Assembly (NCBI GenBank): GCA_019828545.1
Contig: JACVRA010000244.1
Location: 5,861 to 69,860 of the forward strand
Reading direction: 5' to 3'
Length of the DNA: 64,000 bases
Source: Paracamarosporium sp. OC-R06-R3
Taxonomy: Eukaryota; Ascomycota; Dothideomycetes; Pleosporales; Didymosphaeriaceae
Position 1 is the stretch's first letter. The number at the start of each line of letters is the position of its first letter. Below the pieces are notes generated by a model, which searched no databases, was not told the origin of the DNA, and was given only the letters and a program-made list of their open reading frames with translations. This document shows, piece by piece, positions 36,028-48,142 of the stretch. The position numbers and the translations under genes were made by a program.

Positions 36028-36259
36028 GCAAAATGGAGGTGGGGACCTCAGCTAAGCGGGAGATTGGTGATGGCAGACAGAATAACCTAATTCGAAGTCA
36101 ATTACTGTCTCTCAGCGTTCAGACTACCTGGAGTTCATTGCGTGGAATTCTTGCTTTCTCAAACTTTGTGTATCTTATATTATCCATTGAGTACCTGATC
36201 CACATCAAAACAGTTAGTCCGAAAAGCAGACCACAGTTGACTCTCCCATGCTTCCAGCC

Positions 36260-38198
36260 CTAGCTCTCTCTCTCCAATTCCACATAACGTTCATATCCAC
36301 GCGTCCCACTCGCGCGCAGGATCTCGAACTCGTTCTTCGTAGTCTTAGCCTTGACCTTATACGGCCAACGCTCTACTATCCTGTGATTTTGCCTAACCCT
36401 TAATTTATATAGGCTTGCGAACGCAACAAGCTCGCTCTTTTTCAGAAACATGTTAAACCACTGATCCCAATCCTTGAGCATGGTGTAACATTCATGGTGG
36501 TGAATGAAGGTAGGATGCCTAAGCATACCATCTACGTTCCCAATGGAACACATCTCCTCGTGGGAGGCAGGCATGTACATCTTGAGACGCCGAACAGCGA
36601 GCTTTAAATCAGAATGGAACCTGCTGGTTACCTCATTGGCATTTTCTATCTCGGCAGCTGCATTGACGAACAGCATGAGCAGCGCAGCCTTCGGATTATC
36701 AGACTTTAGCTTGAGAAGCGACGAGAAGACATCGATGCAAACATGCGGTCCGACGAATTCGCGATCACAGATGTTAGACATCTGGAACCCATCAGCTTCT
36801 GCGTTCACGGAAAAACATAACGTAAATGGAATACGGACCTCGATACGGTCGAACCTCACTTCTTCCAAGTAAGGTTGAATGTAGTGTATATCCAGACAAA
36901 ACATCTGGAAGGAGACCTTGGCTTTCTGCAGACGGGTACAGAACCTGTGCAGTAGGTCGCGCACATAGAAAAAGATGGCACCATGTTCATCTGCCTTTGC
37001 CATCGTTGCATGCTTTATGTATTCATGGTAAGGCCAGCCTTCACGAGGGTTCGAGCTATCCTTGATGGGCCAGGCGTTGTCTTGGAATAGTGTCCTGATT
37101 GCAGGTCAGTGAGTGTCTTTTCCATCAAGCATGACGCTACGTACGGGTTCGGCGTGTCGAAAGCTGCCAGTGAGCATCCAAACGGTAACAATACACCTTC
37201 CTTGCGAAATCGCATATCTACCTCGCGCAAGGCAGGGGGCCACCGCAGCATAGCACGCTCCCGGTGGTCGAGACGCTCTGGAGCCAGAGCAACACGACGA
37301 CGAATCTCTTTAGATTGTTGCAGAGTAAGGGTATCGGGGACGATCAGGTACTTGGCAAGTTTGAGCCACTCCTCTTTTTTGAGCACTATGCGTAGCGAAT
37401 GACCATTGATGTTGAATTTTTTTGCTTGCAATGAATCAACGGCTTTAGATCCGATCTTTTTGCAGAAATTCTCGATCATTGGTATGACGTTAGACTGCAG
37501 CGACTCGACCATGACTCGAGGGAGTGTAGCAGAGTACCAGAGATGGATAATCATGGGCACAGCGACCTTGGGTTCAAACAGCAGAGCTGTCAACAATATG
37601 ATAACATTCCGTGCAACAATGGCGAATTCTTTATCGTTTAGCACGACAAAGCATTTTCCTTTATAAGCGTCTGGAAGATTCACGAGAGAGGTAATGACGT
37701 TGCGAAGATCCCCGGAGGCTGCAAACAGGAGTGCTAGGTCTCGAGCCATGATTTTTGCCTTGCCTTCGTTCTTTTCGATTTTGAGTATGTCTAGCGCTGG
37801 CATATTTCCCCAAAGATATGTCTGACTGCCGGACGAAACGAGTCGTTTATCGCTAAGGAATGTGGGTGGACGACCTTCGCGGACCCACGAGGGTGTCCAA
37901 GAATTCTTCATAAATTCGGATTTGCATGATGCTTTATGGTACCCCCAATCCGAACGCTGGCATTGTTTGGAGCAGTACTAAAGATCTTCATGAGTGCGTC
38001 GTTGAAGAGTGCGGATTATATGCGCATCAGAGTGTGTGTGCAAGGGCGATAAGCGCCTACCTGTACAAGATTGCAGTTGCTGCACACGTTCGTTGCTTTT
38101 TTCTCGCAAGGCGTCACCGTTCCGTTGACGGTCTGATTGTTGTTTGCACACAGTGCCGGGTCGAAGAAGACTGCGACGTCTGGATCATTGAGTAGCAT
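36260..38198 (-). CDS. MYND zinc-finger protein with DUF4470 domain
   Basis: Three exons (38,198-38,061; 37,977-37,145; 37,094-36,260) separated by 83 and 50 nt introns give 601 aa. The N-terminus contains a MYND finger split by intron 1: CEKKATNVCSNC followed by YCSKQCQRSDWGYHKASC, with the full Cys/His set. MYND fingers bind proline-rich peptides in other proteins. From about residue 100 a DUF4470 domain begins (ALDILKIEKNEG...MARDLALLFAASGDLRNV), a domain of unknown function very common in fungi. The second intron joins DTPNP to TLFQDNAWPIKDSSNP, which restores continuity into the C-terminal half. A start at 38,315 is possible but adds a poorly conserved leader. No stops. Confidence 0.82.
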
Positions 38199-38941
38199 CT
38201 TGGTGAGTTTTTTTTTGGCGGAAATGGAAGATCCGCGCGTGAGGGAGTGATGTGAAAGGAGAATCCAGGCGCGGGATTCAGGTGAGGGGTTAGTGACACA
38301 ACATGTCAAGCCCACGACATGTCACCGGGATTCGCTCCTGTCCTTGACCGCCCATTTTTGTCGCAAGGTATTCTTAAGCTTGTACCTGAAAGCATACCCA
38401 CACTAGTTCTAGATGAGTGGGTGTTGGGCCATGTTATATGGTTCTAGTCAGTCAACGGTCGTTATCTCCCTTAGGGGTCATTGCAAATATACGCGACCTT
38501 AGTGACGAAGATGCATGTACCTTGTCGCCCGCCGTGACCTTCAATCAGCCCCTGACATGATCTTTTCCATCATTAATACTACACGTCTCACCGGAAGAAA
38601 ACCTCAGTTTGTGCAAAGATACCTTTGCTGACATAGGCCTGTTTTCGTACGCTGTAATGGCACGACGCCTTGCAAGACGACACGAGGCCTTGTTCGGCAT
38701 GCCTTAGCATTAATCACACATGCGTTTTGGACATAGTTCTAAACGATGTTGAATTGCACATGTTCTTCACAGAACGGTAGCAGCTGTGATGCTTTTGGGA
38801 AAAGTACATGTCGGCGTTTCTGTGCGCAAACCTCCGACCAGCCTGATGCCAAGAGATATTTTCTGCGGACCTCCGTGCTACACCACGACATCGCAGCGCA
38901 GCCCTCACCACGCGCCATTGCATCGTGTGCTCCAATCCAGC
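38199..38941. other. Divergent intergenic region, MYND protein / bL28m
   Basis: About 740 bp shared upstream region of two genes. In-frame codons extend upstream of the bL28m start to 38,786 but lack the character of a targeting peptide; no other gene seen. Confidence 0.45.
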
Positions 38942-40351
38942 ATGCCCCCCCGCTGTCTAGCCCTCTCAGGCACCCTCGCAAAGCCCCCCACCCTCGCTCG
39001 GAGTTGCCCATCGTCCACGCGCACCTTCAGTGGCACCTCGTCCGTTCTCTCCAAGAACCCGCTCGCACGGAAGAGGGGCGGCGACCTCGGATCGCATCTT
39101 CCCAAATATATCATTCCAAGCAATGTGAAGATACCAGAGTACCCATACGGTCCCTCGCAGCTGTTCAAGCAGGCAGACAGGGGTTTGTACGGAGGCAAGA
39201 CGATCCATTTCGGAAACAACGTCTCGCGGAAGACGGAGACAAAGACGCGGCGGTACTGGAAACCCAATGTGCTGAACAAGAGCCTGTACTCTGTCGCATT
39301 GAAGAAGAAGATAAAGTTGCGGGTGACGTCTAATGTGATCAAGACGATCGACGGTGAGGGCGGGCTGGACGAGTACCTGCTCAAGCAGAGCGAGAACCGC
39401 ATCAAGGAGCTGGGCCCACTGGGTTGGGCGCTGCGATGGACGCTTCTGCAGAGGCCGTCGGTCATCCAGCGGATGCGCGACGATGCCGCGGCGCTGGGAG
39501 TCCCGCAGGAAGAGATTGACGCACAATGGCCCGAGCCGCCCATGGTCCCCGCCGAAGCGCTCGAACGCGCCGAAGACGCCGCCATCGAAGCGCTTGCGAA
39601 CTCGGAAGAAGGCGTTGCAGCGTGGGCCCAGGAGGAGAAGGCTGAGAAAGCGCTCCGACGCACGAAGATGCAGATCGAAGCCGAGGCTGCCCGGACCTAC
39701 GGAAAATCATATCTCATCGGGAACCGATACATCAAGCGCGGAATGGTGGACACCGTAGAGCAGGGCATCAAGCTTGCTTTCCTGCGAGAAGAGTCACGAG
39801 CAGAGTCGCGCGCGCGCAACCTGGCTCAATTCAAGGCCAGGCTCGAGGCCAAGTCCGGCAAGAAGTTCAAGAACGACAAGGAACTCCAGCACGCAATCGA
39901 GCAATATCGCAAGGATATCAAGAACAACATCGCAGCTGTGGGAAGCTACCAGGAATACAGGAACAAGATGAACCCCGAGGCGGCGTTGCGATACGCAGCA
40001 GCGGTCGAAGAAACAGGCAGCGAGGAGGCGCTCAAGGCGAAGCAGAAGGCTGCAGCCCTGGCAGAGATCGAAGATGCGGAGAGCGCGCTTTCCAGCGAGA
40101 CGACACCAGAGGAGGAGCGTCTGCGCATCCAAACGGCTTTCTTCAAGGCGCAGCAGATCATTGACGCTGGCTCGAAGCCGGCTTACATCGCAGAGGCCTT
40201 GGCCAGATGGGAAGAGAGCAACGCAGACCAGTGGCCGTTGAACGGTGTGTCTCGGGACGAGGGCTTGGGTGAGTCCTGGGAGGAAAGCGGTGATGCGCAG
40301 GGATGGGACGCGTTGGCGAAGGCCAGTGCGAATGACCGACCACGGTTGTAG
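38942..40351 (+). CDS. Mitochondrial large-subunit ribosomal protein bL28m (yeast MRPL24 family)
   Basis: This is a 469 aa intronless housekeeping gene. The chosen start (MPPRCLALSG) gives a Ser/Arg-rich mitochondrial presequence of about 40 residues. The bL28 core covers roughly residues 75-140: a GGKTIHFGNNVSRKTE segment, then RRYWKPNV and KKIKLRVTSNVIKTID. A long Glu/Ala/Lys-rich helical C-terminal extension, as in other fungal mitoribosomal L28 proteins, runs to the end. The protein contacts large-subunit rRNA. Long antisense open frames across this GC-rich, codon-biased gene are shadows. The 5' end sits about 740 bp from the divergent MYND gene. Confidence 0.88.
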   Translation: MPPRCLALSGTLAKPPTLARSCPSSTRTFSGTSSVLSKNPLARKRGGDLGSHLPKYIIPSNVKIPEYPYGPSQLFKQADRGLYGGKTIHFGNNVSRKTETKTRRYWKPNVLNKSLYSVALKKKIKLRVTSNVIKTIDGEGGLDEYLLKQSENRIKELGPLGWALRWTLLQRPSVIQRMRDDAAALGVPQEEIDAQWPEPPMVPAEALERAEDAAIEALANSEEGVAAWAQEEKAEKALRRTKMQIEAEAARTYGKSYLIGNRYIKRGMVDTVEQGIKLAFLREESRAESRARNLAQFKARLEAKSGKKFKNDKELQHAIEQYRKDIKNNIAAVGSYQEYRNKMNPEAALRYAAAVEETGSEEALKAKQKAAALAEIEDAESALSSETTPEEERLRIQTAFFKAQQIIDAGSKPAYIAEALARWEESNADQWPLNGVSRDEGLGESWEESGDAQGWDALAKASANDRPRL

Positions 40352-40540
40352 TCTTGTCGTGGGTGATTTTGTAATCTAGTGTGTACATTTCGTGTAACAA
40401 TAGCGAGTCGCGAAGCGCAGGATGGCGCGTGAATAGATATCTATATATTGTGTACATGGAATGGAAGGACGTTTAGGAAGGGATTGTTCTTGTGAAGTAC
40501 GCGGTCGTTTCGCTGAACCAGCACAAATCTGCAGCGCAAT

Positions 40541-42570
40541 CTAAACGATTGTGAATTTCCCTTTGTCATCTGTTTCGAATATGTGTTCATCCACAATAAA
40601 TGCGACCCCTATACGTTGATAAACTTGCGCAGCAACACGTGACTCTTGGACAAGCAAAGCCAGAAAAACCAGCTTGTCACCCTGCGCGAGAGAACGATCA
40701 ACCTCCTGCATGAGGAGCAAGCTTGTGCAGAAACAGTCTTCATCATCCAGCTCTCTGTGATCGTCTAGGATTGCGAAACCCACTATACTCCGCGAGTCAG
40801 CGTCCAGAAGGTGGTGAGCGATCGGGTTGATGAACAGGTGTGGTAATATTGAGATAGAGGAAGGGCCTCCATATCCAGAGTATATCGGCAATTGCGTTAT
40901 TTCTCGCAAGCTGAGGCCTACCGGACTGATGAGGCACTTCCTTGCCTTGGCGTTGAGTACCAATGTTGATGCATCCTGAATCTCAGTCTTGCAATGCACA
41001 GTGATTTTATCCCAATATAATCTCTTGGGAACCATTGTGACGCAAGGGCCCAGCGTCGACGCCCAAGACCATGTAGGAAAGGTTTCTAACTCAGGTGGTC
41101 TTGCTGTTCCTCTCCCTGCCCAGAATAGTTGCTGGGGTAAATCGTCAGACCAGACACCATTCACATAACGATCGTTCCGTGAGCGTCCCATTATGCGAGC
41201 CAACCCTTCTACAGCGACAAGCTTGTCCGTTAAGTTCGTGAGGTCCCGTCCAGTGAATCCTTCAATAACATCGTCCCAATCTTGTGCTGGTGTTCCTTGA
41301 GCAACATAACCATCTTCACGTATTGCATTGTCGCCTAGTGTATGGCAAGACCACCACATGCCCATACTGGTGAAGTGAACGATACGGCGTGCTAGGGCCC
41401 ATTCTTGGAGGACCCAAGCTCTTTCCCCCAATGGCTCGAACAACAGCCCCATTGAATTATCGCTATACTTCCTCATGCTCAACTGTACAAATCCATCTGG
41501 GGTTCTGCCGTCCCTCACGTACGGGATGTCGATGGATGGTTCGGGAGGTATTCGCGGAAGGAAACAACCCTCGCTCGAATCGCGTGCCCCCGTAGCTGCA
41601 ATGACAAGGTCAGCGTTGTTGTAAAGCTCACCCATACGCGGGGCTTCCTTCGACCAATCATCTATATCATCTTGGACGATACACAAACTATCGATCCAGA
41701 GATATCGAAGTTTAACAGAGCGGGTTATGGTTACAGCGTCCTGAAAGGTCTTGGGTAGCTGCGAGAGGTGGATCCCAGCGAAATGTTGATGCAACGTGGC
41801 CTTTGTAGTGCAAAGTGGGCGCTTTGTGGGAGGACCCCAACAATGACTAAGTGCTGCATAGTCGTCTCTGATCCCCTGTGATTCCACGAGACGTACATTC
41901 AATTGGTCCGATTCAGACTGAAGATCCAGTATGCGGGTAGGTAACTCAGGCTTGCTAGGTCTCTGAGTTCCGGGATCCATTTCGCGAACGCACCTCTCAT
42001 GATTAGAAACACATTCATTATACCAGCCGCCAAGTACAGAGAGTGCATCGGATGTCGGTGAGTTGAGGAGTGGATTTGTGCCGAACACGTCACCAGAAGC
42101 AGCTGCGGCACTTCCTGGTGATGTTCTATTAGATCTTGGATATGAAGATATAGCATTCCCGTACCTTTGCGAGCCGTCAACGAAAACGCAACAGAAAATG
42201 GCGGCATATGATAGCCTAGATAATGAGGTAAAGCTACCTGCATCTGCCATATCTGTAGACCTGTATTCTTTGATGCGGGGCGAAAAGCATTCCCGCCTTT
42301 TGTCTCAATGTCCAAGCTCGATGAGCGCGTCGACCATGTCGCGAATATATTCTGTGCGTCTTCCTCGCTTGGAAGGCCTTTCTTGATAAAAGCGCATAAC
42401 TTACAATGTCTTTCAATCCGGAAAACCTGGTTATAATCGCTCAGAAAGGGAATTCTCTGCAGGAGATAATCGGGGAAGACATCCGTGGAGTAAGGGAATA
42501 TTGCAGCCCGGTAACGAGACCTCGAAAATAAAGTATCTACAATGTTTTGACATGTCTCACAAAACTCCAT
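40541..42570 (-). CDS. Heterokaryon-incompatibility (HET) domain protein
   Basis: Two exons (42,570-42,165 and 42,114-40,541) around a 50 nt intron with a CTAAT-like branch site give 659 aa. The HET domain starts near residue 221 with YAALSHCWG, continues with LPKTFQDAVTITRSVKLRYLWIDSLCIVQDD and ends with the ADLVIAATGARDSSEGCF block, all three diagnostic HET blocks. The Cys-rich N-terminal 200 residues (CETCQN, CKLCAFIKKG) are usual for this architecture. HET proteins trigger cell death on fusion of incompatible strains; many paralogues have no proven role. Convergent to bL28m and divergent from the dehydrogenase, whose start is only 176 bp away. Confidence 0.9.
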
Positions 42571-42746
42571 GTTAGCGGCGGGCCCTAACAGAGTAGAGTC
42601 GGTATGGGCGAACTAATGTTGGATTTTCTCGGGCTTGTAGATAACGTCATACCTACATGTGCTTACACATCACTATGCAGACCTACCTCACCACAACGCC
42701 CACTTGCGTTCCTGAACTACCCAAAACCCTATTGCACATAGCAAAC

Positions 42747-43487
42747 ATGCCTCTCGCAGTAGTCACAGGCGCAAATTCTGGCATCGGCCATGCCTTCGCT
42801 AGAATCCTCATCGACGAGGTACTGCATCCCTATTACCATCAGACGTAGTTTCTACGATGCTTACAAATTAATCAGGGCTACACGGTCATCGCAGCAGACA
42901 TCACCACTACCGGCCCTATCAAAGATTTAGGATGCGAAACGCATCAACTGGACGTGGCATCTCCGTCCTCGATATCGACATTCAAGGCCGCTGTAGGGCG
43001 CCGCCCCATCGACCTCCTGCTCAACATTGCGGGTGTCATGTCGCCCAAAGATAGCCTCGAGACCGTGACGTTGCAGAGTCTAGAGAAGGTCTTCGCGGTC
43101 AACACGTATGGACCGCTGTTGCTAACACAGGCGCTACTGCCGTATATTTTGTTGGCGAAGGAGCCGAAGGTGGCTGTTATGAGTAGTAGGATGGGGAGTA
43201 TTAGTGATAATGGGTCGGTTGGGCAGTATGCGTATCGCGCATCCAAATCCGCGGTGAATGCCATCTTTAAGAGCTTGGCTGTGGATTTGAAAGAGAAAAG
43301 CGTGACGGTGGTATTATTGCACCCGGGGATCGTGAAGACAAACATGACTGCGGAACTAGGCGATTTAGGGGGCCAAGCCGTGGGGCCGGACGAAGCTGCG
43401 AAGGACCTGTGGAATGTTTTGAAAGGGAAGAGCTTGGATGATAGTGGGAGGTGGTGGCATAGGAATGGTGAAGAGCTACCATGGTAA
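42747..43487 (+). CDS. Short-chain dehydrogenase/reductase (C-factor/sniffer-like SDR)
   Basis: Exons 42,747-42,818 and 42,876-43,487 (57 nt intron) encode 227 aa. The Rossmann motif is TGANSGIG at residues 7-14, followed by LDV (nucleotide edge), NIAG, the catalytic Ser in VMSSRMGS and YRASK with the catalytic Tyr and Lys. The order and the 227 aa length match classical single-domain SDRs that use NAD(P)H to reduce carbonyls. In-frame upstream ATGs (42,657, 42,675) are less likely because SDRs of this type begin a few residues before the first beta strand. The substrate cannot be told from sequence. Confidence 0.9.
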
Positions 43488-45469
43488 CTGGATTCGTGGA
43501 TGGGCGAAAGACAATATGCGTCGTTCCAGTTTCAGCATTCAGCTCGGCAAAGGATAAGTGGAAGAAAGCATTCAAGGAGTGTTTCTTAGGGGACTGGTGA
43601 ATCTTCTTTATGTTCTCGTAAACACCTAAAAACTGGTGAAACGACTAACTCCGCTTGGTGATGAGGCCCTCTTGTGTGATAACGCAAGTGTGTGGCCACT
43701 GAGTATTGCTGAAAGCTCCAGAGCAGATTCGATCTCCATAACATCACGAGAGATATCCAAGCACAATAAATTGAGGAAAAGTCTGAAACCTTCCTCCGTT
43801 CCGAAGGAAGGTATCTCATTACCGATGTCAGCGAGCCCAGAGAGATTGTGATTTCGTGTCTTCGCGAGGAGTAACACATAATTGCAAGCTACGAGCCAGG
43901 AACAAAGGAGAAGGTCAAGGAACAGGTTGTTAGTACATAAAAACACAAGATCACTCAGTTGCAGTACATTGCAGCGCAGCAGCTCAGCAGTCTGTAGAAG
44001 ACCTCCGACACCAGCTCCCACAATGATACAAAATTTGTAGGTCTCCTCGGTATTTCGCATGGCCAGAACCATTATGTCAAGTGTTGTGAAGCGGCCGAAA
44101 ATAGACGTGAAAGTTTAAGCGAAGGTGGAAAGCGCTTTAGCAGCAGCCTAACTTCTCTCCTTTTCGTAAGCAGAGATGTTCTTAGATAGCTTACAAAGCT
44201 AACGACATGACGTTCGTCCGTAGAGGTGATCAGTCATCGAATCTGAACAACACGCGCGTAAGTGCTAACTGGGCTCAGGCAAAGCACAGGCATGTTAGCA
44301 GCTCACAGTGTTCCGTGATAATTTGGGATGGACAGGCCATGCTCTTCATGGATCTCGGCGATTTGAGTTGCCGGTGCGGCATACTTTTGTAAGCTTGCTG
44401 CATTTTAGATCTATATACGCAACAACCCCTGTGAGGCCAATCATTGGCTCCCTGCTTATCAAGCACACGATTTACGTTTTCATATACTTTAATGTGCGGA
44501 TGCCAAAAAGCAGCCAAGATACTACAGGGTACTTAGAAAAGATAAAGATGGGCCCACCTGGATAACGTCACGCATTCAACCTCAATTGAGGAAGGGGAAG
44601 AACGGAGCGGTTTATTCTCCGTGAGCAGCCTACTACAAGACCTGCCCATCTACCCAAAGCCGTGGTTTAATTTCAGATATCTGATATGGATACAGAAGAT
44701 ACTTCGGCGAGATAGATTTAGACCGGTTCGAAGTTCTTGATAGTCCTTTACGAGCTACTTTTTCATCCCGGAATTTGTTAAGTACAAATTCAGCTAGACC
44801 TTGCTATGCGATGTCTCAATAAATACATTCTCGATTTTGCAATGCTTAGTCACCTTAGAAATCTTGGTGACTCGGTATGCACCTCGACTTTATGTGCCGA
44901 GGTGATCCTTGCGATATTTCTTCACATTGGGAATACTGGTTGGCATGATTCAAGACTAAAGCAAGTTCACGGCGTGCGCGGAATATGTACAGATTAGAGT
45001 AAAAACAATACACAATGTAGGGAGTGCTGGCCGTATAGAGCCTACTGCAGCGGCTAGCCACTCTCTTGTCTTGAGTTTTCCTCGCTGCCTTCATTCTACC
45101 CGAGAATAGGCATGGGCAGCCACTACTAGATTACGCTTCGTGGTACGGAAATGCCGATAGTGCCGAGATCGGCACGATCTAGATACACTTGCCTTCCTGC
45201 TTAGTCGTGGCCTATCGCGCTGCGTTTGACTGTCTAGGTGCAGCTAAGTGCTCGCTTACCAATCTCTGGAGGAATATTCTTTAGCATAATCCCTACACTA
45301 AGCAGCTCATCTGCTAGCAATATAAAGTGAAGCGGGATCCTTCATCTCGCCGACGGTCCTGCAACCCAGACTCACATCAGTGACGTATTTTGTATCACGC
45401 TGACCAGCATTAGCTCATATAGGGACTTCACTCCTTCTCGTTGACTAGGTTTCCGTCCTTGCGATCAAC
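43488..45469. other. Two-kilobase gene-poor region
   Basis: No supported gene. A minus-strand frame (44,072-43,626) starts with an IVGAGVGGL sequence reminiscent of a FAD-binding Rossmann motif but continues with leucine-rich sequence that matches nothing I know. Other frames are short. Confidence 0.45.
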
Positions 45470-46648
45470 ATGAAAGCGCTGGTACTGAACGCCGAGACTC
45501 ACACTGCGAGTGTGGGGAATGTCACGCCTCCAACAGTTGGACCCAACGAGCTTCTTGTACACGTCCAAGTCATATCACTAAATCCTATCGACCCTCTCTA
45601 TGTCAACAATCCCCTCGGCAGCACAGGTCGCATCGTGGGGAGCGACTTTGCTGGATCTATTCTCAGAGTTGGGCCCAGCGTCCCCGAATCATCCGGACTT
45701 AAGGAGGGAGACCGTGTTGCTGGATTTTTGCAGGGCGCATGCAGCGTGAACGAACGACCCGGTGCATTCGCGGAGCTGATAGCAATTCCTTGGGATCTTG
45801 TGTGGAGGGTACCACCGGAAACGTCGAATGACGATGCAGCAGGCGTAAGTCTCGTTGCGCTTACTGCTGCTCAAGCGATCTGGTACCGGCTGGGGTTAGA
45901 AACCCCATTCGCGTACAATCGACAAGACGCACTAGAGGAAAACCCGGAATGGAAATACAAAGAAGAACCTTTAAAAAACTCCGCGGTCATCAACGTTTTC
46001 ATCTATGGTGCTTCGACTTCTGTTGCTCTTTATGCGGCGCAAATGATCCGTTTGAGCGCAAAAGTGAGCGGAAGACGAGTCAAACTGTTTGGCGCAGCCG
46101 GCAAGGCACGGTGGGATTTTCTTAAGAGCGAACCTTACAGCTACGATCACTTAGTAGATTATCGAGACCATGCCTGGCCAGAGCAGATCAAAGTCCTCGC
46201 AGGTGCATCAGGGATGCATATTGTGTACGATTGCATTTCAGAGGGTACTTCAGTCCATTTGGCTGCCTCAACACTCGGAAAAGATGGACAAATGGCTATT
46301 GTGCGATCAAGAGAAGGAGGCGCATGGGAAACAAAAAACCTATCTATCAACCCCATGTATGGCGCGGTGTGGGAGGCCCTGGGAGAAGAAGTGCAATATC
46401 AAGGATTTACCGTAAAGAAGTCAACAGCAGCTCGAAAGTTCGCAGTCGAGTTTTACAAATGGCTCACTGTTACTATAGGGCGCGATTTGATTACCAATCC
46501 TATTCGGTTGATGCCTGGCGGGCTTGAACAAGTAGTGGATCAAGGGTTTCAATTGCTAGGATCTGGAAGCATGCAAGATAGGAATCTTGATAGAACAGAG
46601 GCTCATATGCAACCTGTTAGTGCGGAAAAGATTATCTATAGAATATAG
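45470..46648 (+). CDS. Medium-chain reductase, LovC-like trans-enoyl reductase / quinone oxidoreductase
   Basis: This is a 392 aa intronless protein of the zinc-independent medium-chain dehydrogenase/reductase superfamily. The N-terminal GroES-like domain shows the order PPTVGPNELLVHV, SLNPIDPLYV, GSDFAG and GDRVAGF, then GAFAE. The Rossmann domain begins with VFIYGASTSVALYAAQMIRLSA and continues through AAGKARWDFLKS and VDYRDHAW. This matches LovC-type stand-alone enoyl reductases, which use NADPH to reduce the growing chain on highly reducing polyketide synthases lacking a working ER domain. No polyketide synthase is in the window, so a simpler detoxifying reductase is equally possible. Confidence 0.85.
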   Translation: MKALVLNAETHTASVGNVTPPTVGPNELLVHVQVISLNPIDPLYVNNPLGSTGRIVGSDFAGSILRVGPSVPESSGLKEGDRVAGFLQGACSVNERPGAFAELIAIPWDLVWRVPPETSNDDAAGVSLVALTAAQAIWYRLGLETPFAYNRQDALEENPEWKYKEEPLKNSAVINVFIYGASTSVALYAAQMIRLSAKVSGRRVKLFGAAGKARWDFLKSEPYSYDHLVDYRDHAWPEQIKVLAGASGMHIVYDCISEGTSVHLAASTLGKDGQMAIVRSREGGAWETKNLSINPMYGAVWEALGEEVQYQGFTVKKSTAARKFAVEFYKWLTVTIGRDLITNPIRLMPGGLEQVVDQGFQLLGSGSMQDRNLDRTEAHMQPVSAEKIIYRI

Positions 46649-48142
46649 TAGTTGTCAAGGGCTGATAGGACTCTACCGGTCCAAATAGAAGAGATATGAC
46701 AATACAAACCATTCAAAGTAACAGTCAGATAGAATAAGGTCAATTCCGGAGGAGATACGAATCGTTAAGGAGATCCTACGCGATGCAAGGGCTCTATATA
46801 CTCTAAAGCCCTAGACTGGCACGAACAGGTGGTAATAAGCGCTACCTGTACTTAAGAACGACCATCACGGTCCGTCTTCTGACAGTAGTTTATATTAAGA
46901 TACTAGACGCCGGTATTCGTTGAACTTTGATAAGTCGTCAATCCACTGGTTTCTTGGACCTGCAATATCATGTAGACGTACATAAATGTCGTTGATGCTG
47001 CTACGTTGTTTAACGATTCCCGTGTTGCGCTGATCTAGCGCCTTTAGTCCACGAGGCCCTACATATTCTAACCTATCATAGGAGCCAGCATGCGAGAATC
47101 AATTCAGGCGGTTCAACTGTTATACAGGAAGGGAATCCAACCGCAAGATATGAAGGGTTTCGCAGGCGGCAATGGTTATGGTGTAGTTTAGGCAATCGCA
47201 AAATACCCTAGAGCTACCTATCATGTGTTTAGTTGCACATACTAGATCAGCTAGTATTAAAATACCCAGGTGAGCTATTCTCACTAGCGATGTGAGCCAG
47301 CATGCTCTCCTGAGAAGGCAACATTACGTCTTAGCCAATACGTGGGCGAAGTCGCACAGCCCTTACACGGGGGCAGTATAGTAGGGAAGTGGCAAGGGAG
47401 TGTTATCAATGTTTTCGTGGTAGAGATTTCACTCACGCCACGGCTGGCATATTTCATCTATTATAGTAAGAGGGTGTCAATGCTCATTATGGATCCTGGA
47501 CGATCGCCGCTGGTTGTCTCTAACTTAGAGAAGACATGGCCTTTGCTATGATGCACCAATCTATCCATCAATGTACTCTACCAGTGCTTTCAGCACCAGG
47601 AAACATTCTCGTACAAGTATGGGCCTGTAGGATAGGTGAAATCGGTGTCGTAGCAGTCATGGAAGTTACTCCTGGAGTCAAGGGGAATCCCGGCTCGCCT
47701 GTGCCATCGCGGCTGTTGGTCTCAGCACTTTTATCTTTATAGGATAGTCCAGTAGAGCAAGGGTCGCTCTTGAACTAACGCTCAAAGAGAGCGATATCGT
47801 TACAGTTGATGACAATGATAACCAAGTTATAGTTAGAAAGGGCGTAATGCTGGCCATTCATGTGATACGTTTACTTTTTGCCACCGCAGATAGAAAAAGC
47901 TGAAGGAAGGACACCGGCAGCGAAGACGACGAAAAAGGTCTCCATCAGATATGAATTGAGGCAATCATTTACGAAGGGACAAAGAAGTCGCCGACCTGAT
48001 ATAAATAAATTAAACAGAATTTTACATCGTGAGTTGTTAGGCAAAAAGACTTTACCACTTAATAGAACTTTAGAATACTCATTGGGCCTGTAAAGACGTG
48101 AGATAGAGCTCTTTGTAATCGGTAGCTGCATTGGCTATCAAT
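46649..48142. other. Gene-poor 1.5 kb spacer
   Basis: No frame with domain, signal peptide or splice structure. Short frames at 47,342-47,742 and 47,878-48,093 are not supported. Confidence 0.45.

Noticed and set aside
38786..38941. Upstream in-frame extension of bL28m
   Set aside because: The added 52 residues have no presequence character and no conservation expected; MPPRCLALSG starts a typical mitochondrial presequence.
38905..39663. Minus-strand 252-codon frame across bL28m
   Set aside because: Shadow of the GC-rich bL28m coding sequence on the other strand, with a Ser/Arg-rich composition and no domain.
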